Assembly (NCBI GenBank): GCA_013336205.1
Contig: JAAXUD010000043.1
Span: forward strand, 1-11,185
Length of the DNA stretch: 11,185 nucleotides
Reading direction: 5' to 3'
Source: Lentimicrobium sp.
GTDB taxonomy: Bacteria; Bacteroidota; Bacteroidia; Bacteroidales; Lentimicrobiaceae
Below, one piece after another: positions 1-8,560 of this stretch. Each line of letters starts with the position of its first letter. Positions within the stretch are counted from its first letter, which is position 1. The notes below the pieces were generated by a model that made no database searches, had not been told where the DNA came from, and saw only the letters and a program-made list of their open reading frames with translations. Both the position numbers and the translations under genes were made by a program.

Positions 1-1
1 C

Positions 2-430
2 CCCTTTATTCACATGAAAGGTCATGGCAATGTAGTCTTCGACGAGCAGGAAGCCATGAACCTTCGCAATTATATGATTGCCGGCGGGTTTCTGCACATT
101 GACGACAATTACGGACTTGATCCATACATCAGACCGATGATGAAAAAGGTATTTCCAGAGCTTGAATTTATTGAGTTGCCCTTTGCGCATCCTGTTTATC
201 ATCAACCGTATAACTTTCCCAACGGCTTGCCCAAAATACATGAGCACGACAATAAACTACCCCAGGGTTTCGGTCTGATCTGGGAAGGCCGGCTGGTTTG
301 TTTCTATACCTATGAATGCGACCTGGGTGACGGCTGGGAAGATCAGGCTGTTCACAACGACCCGGAAGAGAACCGACAGAAAGCACTCAGGATGGGGGCC
401 AATCTGATTCAGTATGTGTTTGTTAAGTGA
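2..430 (+). CDS. DUF4159 domain-containing protein, C-terminal part (partial)
   Basis: The reading frame is open to the left edge of the window: codons before the first Met (position 14) read P-F-I-H, and the joined segment PFIHMKGHGNVVF looks like the interior of a DUF4159 domain, so the true start lies upstream. Visible conserved stretches are GHGNVVF, GGFLHIDDNYGLDP, a basic/acidic KKVFPE segment, FPNGLPKIHEHD, GRLVCFYTYECDLGDGWED and a C-terminal HNDPEENRQKALRMGANL, all typical of this family as I recall it. The family has no established biochemical activity; I recall the fold being grouped with glutamine-amidotransferase-like proteins, but no catalytic Cys triad can be argued from this fragment. 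Bacteroidota members are usually exported proteins of a little over 200 residues, so about 143 codons here is the larger part. No convincing intrinsic terminator follows the TGA stop. Family assignment is confident, function unknown. Confidence 0.85.
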   Translation, partial: PFIHMKGHGNVVFDEQEAMNLRNYMIAGGFLHIDDNYGLDPYIRPMMKKVFPELEFIELPFAHPVYHQPYNFPNGLPKIHEHDNKLPQGFGLIWEGRLVCFYTYECDLGDGWEDQAVHNDPEENRQKALRMGANLIQYVFVK

Positions 431-490
431 CGTTTTTGGGTAAGACAAGCCTGAGTACAAGGAGAAAAAGAGAATGGATGAATGGGAGAA

Positions 491-518
491 ATTCAAAATT
501 TCCAATGTCCAATGAATG
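491..518 (-). repeat. Short 7-bp-period repeat remnant between DUF4159 gene and GH5 gene
   Basis: TCCAATG occurs twice in exact tandem (501-507 and 508-514), preceded by AAAATT and followed by AATGACG. Read on the minus strand this is CATTGGA CATTGGA AATTTTG, which resembles the ATTGGAA-type array at 9642-9670. It lies in the 248-bp gap (431-678), where I otherwise see no gene, no terminator and no clear -7 box for the downstream gene. With so few units this could be chance; the resemblance to the larger arrays in the same window is the reason for listing it. Confidence 0.35.
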
Positions 519-678
519 ACGGGAGGTATGAGGTGGCTGTTTGATATGCGTTTATCAGGTTGTTAGAATTAGAACAAACCGGCAGCAGATTGTTCGAGGC
601 CACCGGGGGCTGTAGATTGGAGAATTTCTAATGTCTGGGTGCCCGATACATTGAACAACTTAATAAAAGATTTAAAAG

Positions 679-2661
679 ATGAAAAGGCTGATCCTGATCC
701 CATTGTTTTTTCTGTTTGTATTTTATAGTACTGCACAGGTTCCATTCCATCGGGGGATAAACCTCACCAGTTGGTTTCAGGAGTCAGAAGCTGGAAACAT
801 TCAATTCCAGAAGTTTACCTATAAGGATTTTGAAGAAATAAAAAGTCTGGGTTGTGACATAATCCGTTTGCCGCTCAACCTGCATGATATGACCTCAGGA
901 GCCCCGGATTATATTATAGACCCCATATTGTTTTCACTGCTCGATTCTGCGGTTACCTGGGCAGAAATATTGCAGCTCCATCTTCTCATCGATAACCATT
1001 CATTCGATCCATCGGTGAGTACCAGCCCCGATGTCGGACAGATTCTCACCCGTGTATGGCCACAGATTGCCGGCAGATACAAAAACAGGTCGGATTATAT
1101 CTTATACGAAATCCTGAATGAACCACATGGAATTTCAAACCAGTTATGGGGCGCCATTCAGCAACAAACAATCGATGCCATACGCTCAGTCGACACCAAA
1201 CATACCATTATCGTCGGCCCATCGGGATATAACAGCTACAACGATTTAGCACAGATGCCGGTTTATGCCGATAAAAACCTTATCTATACTTTCCATTTTT
1301 ACGACCCTTTTCTTTTCACCCATCAGGGAGCCAGCTGGAGCACACCATCTATGGAATCACTGGCAAATGTTCCCTTTCCATACAACGCTGATTCAATGCC
1401 AGCCTGCCCGCCCAATCTGATAGGCTCCTGGATCGAAGATGCCTTTAATAATTACAACATCCAGGGTAATCAAGAGTATGTAAAATCCCTGATCGACATC
1501 GCTGTGCAGTTCAGGGATTTAAACAATCTGAAAATTTTCTGCGGCGAATTCGGCGTTTATATACCCAACAGCGAAAATGAAGACCGGGTTTTCTGGTACC
1601 AGTTTGTAACGGATTATCTTGAAGAAAAAGAAATTCCCTGGACAATATGGGATTACAAGGGTGGTTTTGGCCTTTTTGAGAAAGAGTCTTTCGAACTCTT
1701 TGAATCTGACCTGAATGTGCCTTTGATCGAAGCCCTTGGATTGAATGTACCAGAACAGCAACCTTTTACGATTGTGCCAGATACAGTGGGGTTTACGATT
1801 TATGACGACTACCTTGGTACAAGGATCAACGAAGCCAGTTATACCGAATCGGAAATCGATTATTATTCTTCCTTATTCCCGAACAACGGAAACTACTGCC
1901 TTTACTGGAGCGGCGGGCCCCAATACAGTCTGATCGCCCATGATTTTGTGCCCGAAAGGGATCTGTCACAACTTGTTGAAACAGGTTTTGCACTGGATTT
2001 GATGGTTCGGGGTAACGTTGAAGGAATCAGGTTTGATATCAGGTTTCTTGATACAAAAACAGAAGACCCTTCTGACCATCCCTGGAGAATCAGAACTACG
2101 CTGAACGATAATTATCCCGGTTGGGATAAACGCTGGCACCACCTGCATATCCCCTTAAGTGAATTTACGGAGCAAGGTTCATGGGATAATCAAACCTGGT
2201 ATGAACCGGAAGGGAAATTCGACTGGACAGCCATCGACAGGATGGAAATCGTTGCGGAATACGGTTCTTTCGACACTAAAGAGGTATGGTTTGACAACAT
2301 CCGGGTAACCGATCTGGATACAGCCACCGTGATCGAAACCGGCACCCTGGGTATCGATCAGTCGCCAATATCCCTGACGGAAATAAACCTTTCAGCCAGG
2401 CCAAATCCTATGGTTAGTTACACAACCCTCTGCTTTAATTTGTCAGACTTCAGCAATGTTTCACTTACGGTCTATTCGGCCACAGGAATCAGGATCAGGC
2501 AGTTAGTTAATTCAGCCTTATCCCAGGGAAGCCAAAGCCTGATTTGGGATGGGAATGATTCTTCCGGAAACAGCGTACCACCGGGAATCTATCTTTGCCG
2601 GCTGAACACCGGAGAAAGCCTGGGTTACTGCAGGATTGTAAAACTTGCCGGAGGCAGGTAA
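679..2661 (+). CDS. Secreted GH5-type glycoside hydrolase with T9SS C-terminal sorting domain
   Basis: Predicted extracellular beta-glycosidase of the cellulase (GH5) superfamily, 660 residues. Residues 1-19 are a signal peptide (KR, hydrophobic core, cleavage near STA|QVP). Residues about 22-355 form the GH5 barrel: RGINLTSW at 25-32, RLPLN at 63-67, DNH at 105-107, the acid/base motif ILNEP with Glu148, HFYDP at 206-210, the nucleophile motif CGEFG with Glu290, and WTIWDYKGG at 321-329. Residues about 365-545 look like a beta-sandwich carbohydrate-binding-type domain ending in VWFDNIRV (536-543); I cannot name its CBM family. Residues about 570-660 are a Por/T9SS type A sorting domain (ARPNP, VYSATG, PPGIYLCRL), so the enzyme should cross the outer membrane by type IX secretion and be surface-attached or released. 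Substrate cannot be read from sequence; endoglucanase, mannanase or another beta-glucan activity are all possible. No sugar-uptake (SusCD) genes adjoin it, so it is not visibly part of a polysaccharide utilisation locus. The ATG at 679 is chosen because the signal peptide follows directly. Confidence 0.9.
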   Translation: MKRLILIPLFFLFVFYSTAQVPFHRGINLTSWFQESEAGNIQFQKFTYKDFEEIKSLGCDIIRLPLNLHDMTSGAPDYIIDPILFSLLDSAVTWAEILQLHLLIDNHSFDPSVSTSPDVGQILTRVWPQIAGRYKNRSDYILYEILNEPHGISNQLWGAIQQQTIDAIRSVDTKHTIIVGPSGYNSYNDLAQMPVYADKNLIYTFHFYDPFLFTHQGASWSTPSMESLANVPFPYNADSMPACPPNLIGSWIEDAFNNYNIQGNQEYVKSLIDIAVQFRDLNNLKIFCGEFGVYIPNSENEDRVFWYQFVTDYLEEKEIPWTIWDYKGGFGLFEKESFELFESDLNVPLIEALGLNVPEQQPFTIVPDTVGFTIYDDYLGTRINEASYTESEIDYYSSLFPNNGNYCLYWSGGPQYSLIAHDFVPERDLSQLVETGFALDLMVRGNVEGIRFDIRFLDTKTEDPSDHPWRIRTTLNDNYPGWDKRWHHLHIPLSEFTEQGSWDNQTWYEPEGKFDWTAIDRMEIVAEYGSFDTKEVWFDNIRVTDLDTATVIETGTLGIDQSPISLTEINLSARPNPMVSYTTLCFNLSDFSNVSLTVYSATGIRIRQLVNSALSQGSQSLIWDGNDSSGNSVPPGIYLCRLNTGESLGYCRIVKLAGGR

Positions 2662-2663
2662 GA

Positions 2664-2683
2664 CCGGATGCGTTCCGGATTTT
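2664..2683 (+). terminator. Weak candidate intrinsic terminator after the GH5 gene
   Basis: Three bases after the TAA stop, CCGGA (2664-2668) can pair with TCCGG (2674-2678) across a 5-base loop, followed by ATTTT. The stem is only 5 bp, so termination strength is uncertain, but the position directly after the stop fits. Confidence 0.35.
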
Positions 2684-2850
2684 AAAGAATTCCAGAACAG
2701 GTGTATTGTTATGCAGTAGCGCTGGCCGATTGTTTTATTTTTATATCTGTGAACATGTTCCGGATAATAATGAGAATGTTCATTCCTGCCATAACAAGCC
2801 TTGAATATTACTTTGGAATGCTGTCAGAAACGGCTCAATCTTTCCAATAC

Positions 2851-2883
2851 TTGTTTTCCAGATATTTAAAAACCTGGAAACAA
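2851..2883. other. Inverted repeat in the convergent GH5 / antiporter gap
   Basis: TTTCCAG (2855-2861) is complementary to CTGGAAA (2874-2880) around a 12-base AT-rich loop, and TTG/CAA extends the pairing by 3 bp past a one-base bulge. It lies about 30 bp beyond the antiporter stop on the minus strand. It has no T-run on either side, so it may be a weak bidirectional transcript end or an mRNA 3'-end structure. The rest of the 2662-2913 gap contains short open frames that I do not consider genes. Confidence 0.35.
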
Positions 2884-2913
2884 TCCGCATAAAAGTTAAA
2901 TGTGCGCAGACTT

Positions 2914-4938
2914 TTATACCGACCTGTCGATATGCTCCAGCACCAAGTACCGGTTGACCTCTGCAATTTTATCGGGGCTCCCGAAAAGATAAAGCATATC
3001 ATCGGTTTCAATAATCATTTGGGGTGATATTGTGGTTAAATAACGATTTTGCCTGCGGATTGCCAATACCGTAACATTGAACTTATCTTTAAGCCCGCTT
3101 TCTACAATGGTTTTTCCAACAATCCGGTTTACACCCCGCTGAACCGGCAAAGTTGCAATAACCATATCAGGAATATTCAATTGCAGATGCGGTGGAACCT
3201 GGTCATCGTTTCCGGAATCGTAAAGTAATTCATAGTTGTAAGCCCTGATATGGCTGACAAAAGACTGAATTTTATCCTGGGGAATAAGATACCGGCTGAG
3301 TACCCGGGTAAATATCTGGATTGAAGTCTCAAATTCTTCCGGAATCACCTCATCGGCGCCTAATTTCAATATTTCATCAATTTCGCTGATGTGCCTGGTT
3401 CTGACTATGATGTGTGCGGTCTCTGTGATCAGGCGTAACACAGAGATTATTTTTTTCGTAGCCACGGGATCAGAAATAGCAATTACAATAACCCGCGCAT
3501 CCTGGGCATGAATATGTTGTAAAATCATCTCATCAGCGGCATCACCATAAACGATCGGGCAACCTTCAGCCCTGGCTTTTCCGAAAATATCCGGATCCAA
3601 CTCAATAATTACATAGGGAATATTGGCTTTCTTTGCCGTGCGCGCCACATTGTGACCACTTGTACCAAAGCCGATGATTACCAGATGATCCCGCAGTTTG
3701 TGTGACTCCTCCACTTTCAGGTGCTTTTCCCGGTTGTGAAAATTAATCAGGCGTTTCCTCACTTTGTGTGGGAGCCCTGCCCTGATCAGCCAGTCAGCAA
3801 TACGCTCGGAGTAACCTGCTAAAAAAGGGGTCAATCCCATAGTTAAAATTGATATAGCCAGAAAATTCTGATAAACTTCCTGTGTAAGCACGCTGTTGCG
3901 GATGCCAATAGTTGAAAGCAAAAAGGAAAACTCCCCGACCTGAAACAAGGTAAAAGCAGAAATAAAAGCAGTGCGGAGCGGGAAACGCATTATCAGCACA
4001 GTCAGCATTATCACCAATGCCTTTAGCAAAATAACACCTATCGTAAACAATATCAGCACCAGGAAATTATTGATAAAGTAATTTAAGTCCAATAACATTC
4101 CGATGGATACAAAAAAGAAACTGATAAAGATTTCACGGAATGGAAGAATACTTGCCGTAGCCTGATGACTATAATCCGATTCTGAAATTATCAGTCCGGC
4201 GAAGAAAGCGCCCAGGGCCAGCGAAAGTCCGACTGAGGATGTTAGCCAGGCGGTTGCAAAGCAAATAACCACCAGGGTCAGAATGAACAACTCGCGGCTT
4301 TTGGCTTTTACCACTTTTAATAAGAGCGAGGGAACAACATACCGGGCCAGAAGAAACAGTAAGCCTATTACTCCTGCAAACTTACCCAACAATACCAGCA
4401 CAGTAATCCACACATTGCCGCCATTACCGGCCAGCAAAGGTGTAATGAGTATCATGGGAACAACAATTACATCCTGAAATATCAGAATAGCCAGCGCAAT
4501 GCGGCCTTGCGGCGTTGCCATCTGGCCTTTTTCCTGAAGCATTTTCAAAACAATAGCCGTACTACTCAGGGCAATCAGAAATCCCATAAATATCGCCTGA
4601 GGAGGAGTCAGACCCATCAGGTTGGCGATTACAAAAGTAAGTGCAATGGTTCCGCCAACCTGCAGGAAACCGCCCAGGAGAACTGTCTTTTTTACTTTGA
4701 CAAGGGCTTTAATAGAAAACTCTATACCAATAATAAACAGCAGGAAAATGACACCGATTTCAGAAAGTATTTCAACTTCATGTGAAGCGCTGATCAGGCT
4801 GAGTCCATTGGGGCCGGCAATCATGCCTGTAATCAGGAATCCAAGAATAGATGGCATCTTAAACCGCTGAAAAATCAGTATGATCAATACCGATAATCCC
4901 AGAATAATTACGACTTCCTGTAAGAGCGGTAGTTCCAT
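2914..4938 (-). CDS. CPA2-family (KefB-type) cation:proton antiporter with RCK domains
   Basis: Inner-membrane monovalent cation:proton antiporter or K+ efflux protein, 674 residues. Residues about 5-385 are the Na_H_Exchanger domain with about a dozen hydrophobic segments; SEIGVIFLLFIIGIE (59-73), ALSSTAIVLKMLQE (123-136) and FQD (154-156, with the functionally important Asp156) are typical of the CPA2 branch. Residues about 417-535 are a TrkA-N/RCK_N Rossmann domain with GFGTSG at 423-428, acidic Glu446 at the end of the second strand and GDA at 465-467, so NAD(H) or another nucleotide probably controls it. Residues about 580-670 form a TrkA-C (RCK_C) domain, giving the full transporter-RCK_N-RCK_C order. 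Whether it moves K+ or Na+ cannot be told; no KefF/KefG-like ancillary gene adjoins it, so glutathione gating should not be assumed. The ATG at 4938 begins directly before the first membrane segment. Upstream csp ends in a strong terminator, so this gene probably has its own promoter. Confidence 0.93.
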   Translation of the reverse strand: MELPLLQEVVIILGLSVLIILIFQRFKMPSILGFLITGMIAGPNGLSLISASHEVEILSEIGVIFLLFIIGIEFSIKALVKVKKTVLLGGFLQVGGTIALTFVIANLMGLTPPQAIFMGFLIALSSTAIVLKMLQEKGQMATPQGRIALAILIFQDVIVVPMILITPLLAGNGGNVWITVLVLLGKFAGVIGLLFLLARYVVPSLLLKVVKAKSRELFILTLVVICFATAWLTSSVGLSLALGAFFAGLIISESDYSHQATASILPFREIFISFFFVSIGMLLDLNYFINNFLVLILFTIGVILLKALVIMLTVLIMRFPLRTAFISAFTLFQVGEFSFLLSTIGIRNSVLTQEVYQNFLAISILTMGLTPFLAGYSERIADWLIRAGLPHKVRKRLINFHNREKHLKVEESHKLRDHLVIIGFGTSGHNVARTAKKANIPYVIIELDPDIFGKARAEGCPIVYGDAADEMILQHIHAQDARVIVIAISDPVATKKIISVLRLITETAHIIVRTRHISEIDEILKLGADEVIPEEFETSIQIFTRVLSRYLIPQDKIQSFVSHIRAYNYELLYDSGNDDQVPPHLQLNIPDMVIATLPVQRGVNRIVGKTIVESGLKDKFNVTVLAIRRQNRYLTTISPQMIIETDDMLYLFGSPDKIAEVNRYLVLEHIDRSV

Positions 4939-5189
4939 AGTTGAGTTTTACAATGCAGACTACAGGACACAATGTTGTAAACCCGAAACCTTTTCTCAAA
5001 AATAGCAAAAATATGACTGATTGTATAGGAAATTAATCAATCAGGAGAAAATATACGGTTTGCATAAGACCAGTAACTGCATAAAATCAAAGGCCACATT
5101 TCGGAAGTAAATGTAGATCTGTAGATTAAATATAAATCCTGACTGTAATTAATGAATAGCAGAAAAATAAATGCGTAATAAAACAACAT
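4939..5189. other. Intergenic region between the antiporter gene and the csp terminator
   Basis: About 250 bp of AT-rich DNA with no plausible gene on either strand. Apart from two minus-strand -7-like boxes at 4997-5013 I see no operator, RNA gene or repeat. Together with the csp terminator and 3' end this makes the roughly 300-bp non-coding stretch 4939-5245. Confidence 0.6.
4997..5013 (-). promoter_or_regulatory. Two candidate -7 boxes for the antiporter gene
   Basis: The plus strand carries CAAAAATA at 4997-5004 and again at 5006-5013. On the minus strand each reads TATTTTTG, matching the Bacteroidota -7 consensus TAnnTTTG. They would give leaders of roughly 50-60 nt. The -33 TTTG is not convincing: the nearest TTG (complement of 5038-5040) is 24 bp from the second box, slightly too far. 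AT-rich sequence makes chance matches fairly likely. Confidence 0.4.
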
Positions 5190-5214
5190 AAAAAAACCCC
5201 GCCGATTGGCGGGG
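5190..5214 (-). terminator. Strong intrinsic terminator of the cold-shock gene
   Basis: On the minus strand CCCCGCC and GGCGGGG form a perfect 7-bp GC stem around a 4-base loop, followed by a run of seven T (plus-strand A-run 5190-5196). It starts 31 bp after the csp stop. There is no T-run on the plus side, so it acts in one direction and separates csp from the antiporter gene. Confidence 0.92.
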
Positions 5215-5245
5215 TATAAGATTAAAAGCTAATAACCTTATTTAG

Positions 5246-5437
5246 TTAGGCTAATTTAACCTTTACGGCGTTTAAGCCTTTCTTTCCTTCCTGAAGTTCA
5301 AATGTTACTGTATCGCCCTCGTTAACGCGGTCGATAAGGCCGGTAGCGTGAACAAAGTACTCTTTTCCGGACTCTTCGTCAAGAATAAATCCGTAACCTT
5401 TTGATTCATTGAAGAATTTTACTTTTCCTGTTTTCAT
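5246..5437 (-). CDS. Cold-shock domain protein (CspA family)
   Basis: Single-domain nucleic-acid chaperone of 63 residues, the short end of the usual size for bacterial Csp proteins. The OB-fold signature is complete: GKVKFFN at 4-10, RNP1 KGYGFI at 13-18 and RNP2-like YFVHAT at 27-32, the first position being Tyr rather than the common Val. These aromatic residues stack on single-stranded RNA or DNA. Its expected role is melting mRNA secondary structure and aiding translation, at low temperature or constitutively; the sequence does not tell which. It has its own good promoter about 30 bp upstream and a strong terminator just downstream, so it is monocistronic. The inferred leader of about 20 nt is too short for the long thermosensing 5' UTR of E. 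coli cspA, so cold induction by that mechanism is unlikely. Confidence 0.95.
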   Translation of the reverse strand: MKTGKVKFFNESKGYGFILDEESGKEYFVHATGLIDRVNEGDTVTFELQEGKKGLNAVKVKLA

Positions 5438-5465
5438 GATAACTTAAAAAATTAAAAAATAATCG

Positions 5466-5498
5466 CAAATTTAAAGAAATATCAATTCGATTCACAAA
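5466..5498 (-). promoter_or_regulatory. Promoter of the cold-shock gene (Bacteroidota type)
   Basis: On the minus strand TAAATTTG (complement of 5466-5473) matches the -7 consensus TAnnTTTG exactly, and TTTG (complement of 5495-5498) lies 21 bp upstream as the -33 element. Both elements and their spacing fit, and the implied start site is about 20 nt ahead of the ATG. This is the best two-part promoter in the window. Confidence 0.65.
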
Positions 5499-5515
5499 AA
5501 CTTATAAAAATTCTT

Positions 5516-5545
5516 AAAAAAATCTCTTTTTTTTATTTTAAGAGA
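5516..5545 (-). terminator. Candidate weak intrinsic terminator after valS
   Basis: On the minus strand TCTCTT pairs with AAGAGA (complements of 5540-5545 and 5523-5528) around an A-rich loop of 11 bases, followed by seven T. The stem is 6 bp and AT-rich, so it is weak, and it lies about 120 bp beyond the valS stop. It sits just upstream of the csp promoter, a sensible place to end the valS transcript. Confidence 0.42.
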
Positions 5546-5633
5546 CCTGATATTAGGGCAAAAGCCATGGTTTCAGGTTCAGGAAAGTTAAAAAAGAGCA
5601 CAAATTAAGCAGTCTTTATAATAAATTTAAACC

Positions 5634-5645
5634 TTGATCGATCAA
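5634..5645. other. 12-bp perfect palindrome TTGATCGATCAA
   Basis: A perfect dyad with no loop lies 18 bp past the valS stop codon. A loop-free dyad is better suited to binding a dimeric protein than to an RNA hairpin, but it is nearly 200 bp from the csp start and no regulator gene is present. It may be chance; function unknown. Confidence 0.3.
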
Positions 5646-5663
5646 TGTTTTATTAAGTTAAAT

Positions 5664-8294
5664 TTAATTCAACCCCGACAGTTGATCCTTTAAAAGTTGG
5701 ATGGTCATTTCAGCATCCGCTTTCTTTTGGCGCTCAATATCAACAACTTCAGGCTTTGCATTGCTGACAAATCGTTCGTTACCCAGTTTTTTCAGTACTG
5801 AATCTAGAAATCCCTGAGTATAAGCCAATTCCTTTTCAAGCTTTTCTTTTTCGGCCTCCAAATCAACGCCTTCGCCAAGGGGAATATAATACTCATTCGA
5901 TTTTATCATAAAACCTGCAGCTGCGGCCGGTTTTTCGTTCACATATTCAATTGCGCTGATATTACCAAGCTTGGCAATCACAGAATCGAATCCGGTGCCG
6001 GTATCGCTGCCTGAACTCTTAACCTTCATTTCAACCTGATCCTTAAATGCAATATTCTTATCCTTCCGAACATTCCGGACACCGATTACAACTTCAGCGG
6101 CAACCTGGAAATCAGCCAGCATATCAGCATCAACACTTCCGGCTAATGGTAGCTGAGAAATCATCAGGCTTTCGTCATCGGTACGTTCAATAAGCAAATG
6201 CCAGATCTCTTCGGTAATAAAAGGCATAAAAGGATGCAAAACCTGCATCAGTTTTTCAAAATATCCCACAGTTGCCTTGAGTGTAATTGAATCAACAGGC
6301 TGCTGATAGGCCGGTTTTACCATTTCGAGGTACCAGGAACAGAAATCGTCCCAAACCAGTTTGTAAGCAGCCATCAGGGCTTCTGAAAGGCGATACTTTT
6401 CAAAATTATCTTCAATTTGCAATAAGGCTTCATTCAACCTTGCATCAAACCATCTTACAGAGGTTGCAGCATAGGCAGGCTGTGCAAGAGAAGTGTCTTC
6501 CGGCCATCCTTTTACCAGTCGTAAGGCATTCCATACTTTATTTGAGAAATTACGTCCCTGCTCACACAAACTTTCGTCGAATGGCAAATCGTTACCGGCA
6601 GGTGAAGTCAGCAACATACCAACCCGAACGCCATCAGCACCGAACTTATTGATCAAATCAATCGGATCGGGCGAATTACCCAGTGATTTAGACATTTTGC
6701 GGCCAAGTTTGTCGCGAACTATCCCTGTGAGGTAAACATTTTTAAAAGGAATATCGTTTCTGTATTCCAGGCCGGCCATTACCATTCGGGCAACCCAGAA
6801 GAACAGGATTTCCGGTGCAGTAATCAGGTCGTTGGTCGGATAATAATATTTAATATCTTCATTATCAGGGTTTCTTATACCATCAAATACCGAAATCGGC
6901 CACAACCAGGAAGAAAACCAGGTATCCAGCACATCTTCATCCTGAGTAAGATCAGCTAAACCGAGTGATTCATTTCCTGCGAGCTGGCGGGCTTTTACAA
7001 GGGCCAGTTCTGCTGATTTGGCTACCACAATCTCACCTCCGGGCAGATAATAAGCCGGAATACGCTGTCCCCACCACAACTGACGGCTTATGCACCAGTC
7101 GCGCACATTCTCCATCCAGTGGCGGTAAGTATTCTTAAACTTATCAGGATGAAAGTGAATGGTATCGTTCATCACAACATCCAGGGCCGGTTTGGCCATA
7201 TCGGTCATCTTCATAAACCACTGCAACGAAAGCTTCGGTTCAATTACTTCGTCAGTGCGTTCCGAAAAGCCTACGTTATTGATATAATCATCAATTTTCT
7301 GAATATGCCCGTGGTTGAGCAACTCCTGTACAATACGCTCACGCACAACAAAGCGGTCTTCACCGATATATAGCTGTGCTTTTGAACTCAGCGTTCCGTT
7401 GTCATTGAAAATATCGATGGTTTCCAGTTTATGCTTAATGCCTATGTGATAGTCGTTGATATCATGGGCTGGAGTAATTTTCAAACACCCGGTGCCGAAT
7501 TCACGATCTACATATTCATCTTCAATCAGCGGAATTGAACGTTTGATAAGCGGCACCAGCACTCGTTTTCCACGAAGATGGGCAAAACGATCGTCCTCGG
7601 GGTGAAAACAAACTGCCGTATCACCCAGAATTGTTTCAGGACGGGTAGTGGCAACAGTAACCCATTCATCGGCCGAACCTTCTACCTTATACCGGATATA
7701 ATATAACTTTGACTTTACTTCCTTATAAATCACCTCCTCATCAGACAGGGCTGTGAGTGCCCGGGGATCCCAGTTAACCATGCGCACGCCACGATAAATC
7801 AGGCCTTTGTTATATAGGTCAATAAATACATCGATTACTGACTCATACATGCTTTCATCCATGGTAAACCTGGTGCGGTCCCAATCGCAGGAAGCACCCA
7901 GCTTTTTCAGTTGCTCAAGAATTATCCCTCCATGCTTCTCCTTCCATTCCCAGGCATGTTCAAGAAACTGTTCACGGGTAAGGCTTGATTTTTCAATGCC
8001 CTGCTCCTTCAGTTTCGCTACAACTTTAGCTTCTGTTGCTATTGAAGCGTGGTCGGTACCAGGCAACCAGCAGGCATTTTTTCCCTGCATACGGGCACGA
8101 CGAACCAATACATCCTGTATGGTATTGTTTAGCATATGCCCCATGTGCAGCACACCGGTAACATTGGGCGGCGGAATTACAATGGTATAGGGCTCCCGTT
8201 CGTCAGGAACCGATTTAAAGTACTTTTTACTGAGCCAGAATTGGTACCATTTGTCTTCAATACCCGTTGGGTCGTATTTGGCAGGAATTTCCAT
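5664..8294 (-). CDS. valS: Valyl-tRNA synthetase
   Basis: Charges tRNA-Val with valine in the cytoplasm; class Ia aminoacyl-tRNA synthetase, 876 residues, a normal full length. In order: N-terminal catalytic segment with the HIGH-type motif as HMGH at 50-53 inside [13 protein letters not shown], then GTDHA at 79-83; inserted editing (CP1) domain about 200-350 with TTRPET at 216-221 and the ITPAHD motif ending at Asp278, used to hydrolyse mischarged Thr-tRNA; second catalytic half with [15 protein letters not shown] (399-413), [13 protein letters not shown] (454-466) and KMSKS at 533-537; anticodon-binding helical domain about 610-740; and a C-terminal coiled coil about 810-875 ([12 protein letters not shown]) that contacts the tRNA in this family. 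The ATG at 8294 starts the conserved segment [16 protein letters not shown]. It is divergent from the glycosyltransferase gene and has its own -7 box. All catalytic and editing motifs look intact. Confidence 0.98.
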   Translation of the reverse strand: MEIPAKYDPTGIEDKWYQFWLSKKYFKSVPDEREPYTIVIPPPNVTGVLHMGHMLNNTIQDVLVRRARMQGKNACWLPGTDHASIATEAKVVAKLKEQGIEKSSLTREQFLEHAWEWKEKHGGIILEQLKKLGASCDWDRTRFTMDESMYESVIDVFIDLYNKGLIYRGVRMVNWDPRALTALSDEEVIYKEVKSKLYYIRYKVEGSADEWVTVATTRPETILGDTAVCFHPEDDRFAHLRGKRVLVPLIKRSIPLIEDEYVDREFGTGCLKITPAHDINDYHIGIKHKLETIDIFNDNGTLSSKAQLYIGEDRFVVRERIVQELLNHGHIQKIDDYINNVGFSERTDEVIEPKLSLQWFMKMTDMAKPALDVVMNDTIHFHPDKFKNTYRHWMENVRDWCISRQLWWGQRIPAYYLPGGEIVVAKSAELALVKARQLAGNESLGLADLTQDEDVLDTWFSSWLWPISVFDGIRNPDNEDIKYYYPTNDLITAPEILFFWVARMVMAGLEYRNDIPFKNVYLTGIVRDKLGRKMSKSLGNSPDPIDLINKFGADGVRVGMLLTSPAGNDLPFDESLCEQGRNFSNKVWNALRLVKGWPEDTSLAQPAYAATSVRWFDARLNEALLQIEDNFEKYRLSEALMAAYKLVWDDFCSWYLEMVKPAYQQPVDSITLKATVGYFEKLMQVLHPFMPFITEEIWHLLIERTDDESLMISQLPLAGSVDADMLADFQVAAEVVIGVRNVRKDKNIAFKDQVEMKVKSSGSDTGTGFDSVIAKLGNISAIEYVNEKPAAAAGFMIKSNEYYIPLGEGVDLEAEKEKLEKELAYTQGFLDSVLKKLGNERFVSNAKPEVVDIERQKKADAEMTIQLLKDQLSGLN

Positions 8295-8323
8295 GAGAAA
8301 AAAATCTGTATTTTTAGAAGGTG

Positions 8324-8351
8324 CAAAAGTAGTAAAAATCGACCAATCAAA
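8324..8351 (-). promoter_or_regulatory. Candidate valS promoter
   Basis: On the minus strand TACTTTTG (complement of 8324-8331) matches the -7 consensus TAnnTTTG, and a TTTTG-containing -33 candidate lies 16 bp further upstream (complement of 8348-8351), a little close. The implied leader is about 20 nt, similar to that of the cold-shock gene. Confidence 0.5.
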
Positions 8352-8423
8352 AGTTACCTATTCTGGTATAGGGATCACTCTTTTCTGGCTGTTTCAAATT
8401 TTCATCACTCTGTTAAAACTGTT

Positions 8424-8431
8424 TACCTTTG
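8424..8431 (+). promoter_or_regulatory. Candidate -7 box for the glycosyltransferase gene
   Basis: TACCTTTG fits the TAnnTTTG consensus. No good TTTG is seen about 20 bp upstream, only T-rich sequence around 8399-8405. If used, transcription would begin near 8438, leaving a leader of about 120 nt before the chosen ATG at 8561. The spacer to the divergent valS -7 box is about 90 bp. Confidence 0.45.
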
Positions 8432-8560
8432 CATTACAGAAAGATGAAACCCACAAGTTTCTCAGACGAATGCGTGTTCGTGTTTTATTCTCAGCGAGGT
8501 GGGCTCTCCTGCCCTGTATTGACGGGCGATCTGATTTATAATAAACCAAATTATATACTG

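Noticed and set aside
2595..2892. Two short plus-strand open frames (69 and 63 codons) after the GH5 gene
   Set aside because: They overlap each other or the GH5 3' end, have no recognisable motif, no promoter, and lie in a convergent gap; composition resembles random intergenic translation.
5438..5663. Small RNA gene or long cold-shock leader between valS and csp
   Set aside because: The csp promoter is within about 60 bp of the ATG and the rest is AT-rich with only a weak terminator-like hairpin and a palindrome; no separate promoter-terminator pair is seen.
7807..8190. 127-codon open frame opposite the valS 5' half
   Set aside because: Entirely antisense to a strongly conserved synthetase gene; Cys/Ser-rich with no domain resemblance, as expected for a shadow frame.
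8136..8541. Overlapping plus-strand open frames (103 and 96 codons) across the valS start and its promoter region
   Set aside because: They run antisense to valS and then through its promoter, in a different frame from the glycosyltransferase, with no protein-like features.
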